NCBI GenBank assembly: GCA_964629335.1
Contig: CAZVRH010000062.1
Location: 1 to 5,951 of the forward strand
Direction of reading: 5' to 3'
Source: CACPJA01 sp964629335
GTDB taxonomy: Bacteria > Pseudomonadota > Gammaproteobacteria > Steroidobacterales > UBA11654
Length of the DNA: 5,951 bases
The position numbers were made by a program, and so were the translations under genes. Under the pieces are notes generated by a model. It made no database searches. It had not been told where the DNA came from and saw only the letters and a list, made by a program, of their open reading frames with translations. Position 1 is the first letter of the stretch, and each line of letters opens with the position of its first letter. Positions 5,158 to 5,951 of the stretch are shown piece after piece.

Positions 5158-5451
5158 ATGGACATTTTTTCCTATATTTTTAGTGAAGGAACTTGGTTTG
5201 GAATAATAGATAATGGCATTTTAGTTTTTGTTTCTCTATATGGCATCAACATAGAACGCAAACTAGGCGGCAAAGGCGTCTATGGTGCTTTATTTGGTGC
5301 TCTTCTAGGTAATGCACTTAGTGATGGAGTTGCTGCTATTATCGATCCTGCCACGAGAATGATAGCCGGCGGCATTTTTGCAGGTTGCATCTATGTGGTG
5401 ATATTGGCCTATATGTATGTGAAAGTTGCTAAGCCTGATTTAGATTCTTAA
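5158..5451 (+). CDS. Small glycine-rich integral membrane protein of unknown function
   Basis: A 97-residue inner-membrane protein with about three predicted transmembrane segments: near residues 13-31 (WFGIIDNGILVFVSLYG), 40-61 (GVYGALFGALLGNALSDGVA) and 67-89 (RMIAGGIFAGCIYVVILAYM). The middle segment is rich in Gly and Ala with GxxxG-like spacing, which favours tight helix packing or oligomers. A short basic loop (ERKLGGKG) lies between helices one and two, and the tail is acidic (KPDLDS). I do not recognise a named family. An in-frame ATG at 5146 would add MEYF, but GGAG (5148-5151) sits 6 nt before the ATG at 5158 and overlaps the upstream candidate, so 5158 is chosen. The next gene follows after 2 nt. 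Confidence 0.8.
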   Translation: MDIFSYIFSEGTWFGIIDNGILVFVSLYGINIERKLGGKGVYGALFGALLGNALSDGVAAIIDPATRMIAGGIFAGCIYVVILAYMYVKVAKPDLDS

Positions 5452-5453
5452 AA

Positions 5454-5822
5454 ATGTCATCAGCGATTGAAAACTGGCATCTCTGTATTGAGAAAAAAAA
5501 TGTTGATGCTTCATTCATGGATCAGGGTATAGAGTTTTACTCACCCTTTGTCTATAAGCCTATTCAGGGCATTGACAACGTCATGAATTATCTCAATGCA
5601 GCCAATGAAGTTATTAATAATGAGCATTTCAAATACACCGATGAAATTGTGGGAGAGAACTCTGCTTTTTTAATCTTCGAAACCAAAATTGAAGAGATTT
5701 ACATCAATGGTGTGGACTACATCATTTGGAATGAAGAGCAAAAACTCACTGAGCTGAGAGTCTTGATTCGACCGTTTAAGGCTCTAACTCTTGTTGCTGA
5801 GAGCATGGCCAAGCATTTGTAG
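5454..5822 (+). CDS. NTF2/SnoaL-like family protein
   Basis: A 122-residue soluble protein with the cone-shaped alpha+beta layout of the NTF2-like superfamily. An N-terminal helix (SAIENWHLCIEKKN, 3-16) is followed by IEFYSPFVYKPIQG (26-39), a helix with NVMNYLNAANEVI (42-54), then strands FKYTDEIVGENSAFLIFET (59-77), YINGVDYIIWNEEQKLTELRV (83-103) and IRPFKAL (105-111). The length is typical. Members include isomerases, dehydratases and purely binding proteins, so the ligand cannot be assigned. No signal peptide is seen. The gene starts 2 nt after the membrane-protein stop without its own Shine-Dalgarno sequence, implying coupled translation, and it ends 7 nt before the symporter small subunit. 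Confidence 0.82.
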   Translation: MSSAIENWHLCIEKKNVDASFMDQGIEFYSPFVYKPIQGIDNVMNYLNAANEVINNEHFKYTDEIVGENSAFLIFETKIEEIYINGVDYIIWNEEQKLTELRVLIRPFKALTLVAESMAKHL

Positions 5823-5829
5823 TCGTTTT

Positions 5830-5951
5830 ATGGAAAAATCTTTTACTAATAAAAATGATTATTGGATTGCTAATCTTAAGTTGGTCGCTGGTCTGCTGCT
5901 TATTTGGTTTTTTGTCTCCTTTGGATGCGGTATTTTATTTGCTGATTATCT
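5830..5951 (+). CDS. Sodium/solute symporter small subunit (DUF4212), 3' end cut by window edge
   Basis: Forty complete codons run off the right edge. After a short polar start (MEKSFTNKND), the sequence YWIANLKLVAGLLLIWF continuing into VSFGCGILFADYL fits the DUF4212 / sodium-solute-symporter small-subunit family. The pattern YWxxNLxLxxxLLxIWFxVSFGxGILxxD is its N-terminal signature and spans the first transmembrane segment (about residues 18-38). Members are usually 80-110 residues with two membrane helices and are normally followed by a large SSS-family (ActP-like) sodium symporter subunit, expected just beyond this window. Transported substrates are often acetate or other small carboxylates, but that cannot be told here. 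The start has no clear Shine-Dalgarno sequence and lies 7 nt after the NTF2-like gene, so it is probably in the same operon. Confidence 0.85.
   Translation, partial: MEKSFTNKNDYWIANLKLVAGLLLIWFFVSFGCGILFADY

Overview
The window is AT-rich and gene-dense, with short intergenic gaps and several overlapping or nearly touching genes. It reads as ordinary bacterial chromosome. The tight packing, low GC, a thioredoxin-type glutathione peroxidase and a DUF4212 sodium-symporter small subunit suggest a marine, free-living proteobacterium, probably a gammaproteobacterium. That placement is an inference from gene content only. The short AMP nucleosidase is of the kind best known from Bacteroidetes, so the lineage stays open. 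There is no phage, transposon, CRISPR, rRNA or tRNA signature.

Layout. (1) Positions 1-256, minus strand: the 5' part of an unrecognised exported protein with a signal peptide, cut by the left edge. (2) Positions 257-379: a divergent promoter region. (3) Positions 380-2939, plus strand: three genes joined by 4-nt and 1-nt overlaps. They encode a class I SAM-dependent methyltransferase with a long N-terminal extension, a 97-residue coiled-coil protein, and a fusion of a CinA/PncC-like domain with an HxGH nucleotidyltransferase domain. (4) Positions 2936-3728, minus strand: glutathione peroxidase followed by a DUF1330 protein. This pair converges on the three-gene unit, and the two stop codons overlap. 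(5) Positions 3729-3869: a divergent intergenic region with a nested inverted repeat. (6) Positions 3870-5098, plus strand: AMP nucleosidase and a VOC (glyoxalase/dioxygenase fold) protein. (7) Positions 5158 to the right edge, plus strand: a small membrane protein, an NTF2/SnoaL-like protein and the start of a sodium/solute symporter small subunit.

How they may work together. Two separate units deal with nucleotides. The fusion protein resembles NMN deamidase joined to NMN adenylyltransferase, which are NAD-salvage activities. The AMP nucleosidase splits AMP into adenine and ribose 5-phosphate. The glutathione peroxidase/DUF1330 pair looks like a small oxidative-stress unit. The most intriguing object is the translationally coupled methyltransferase / coiled-coil / PncC-nucleotidyltransferase cassette. 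Its tight coupling suggests a shared pathway or complex whose substrate cannot be read from sequence.
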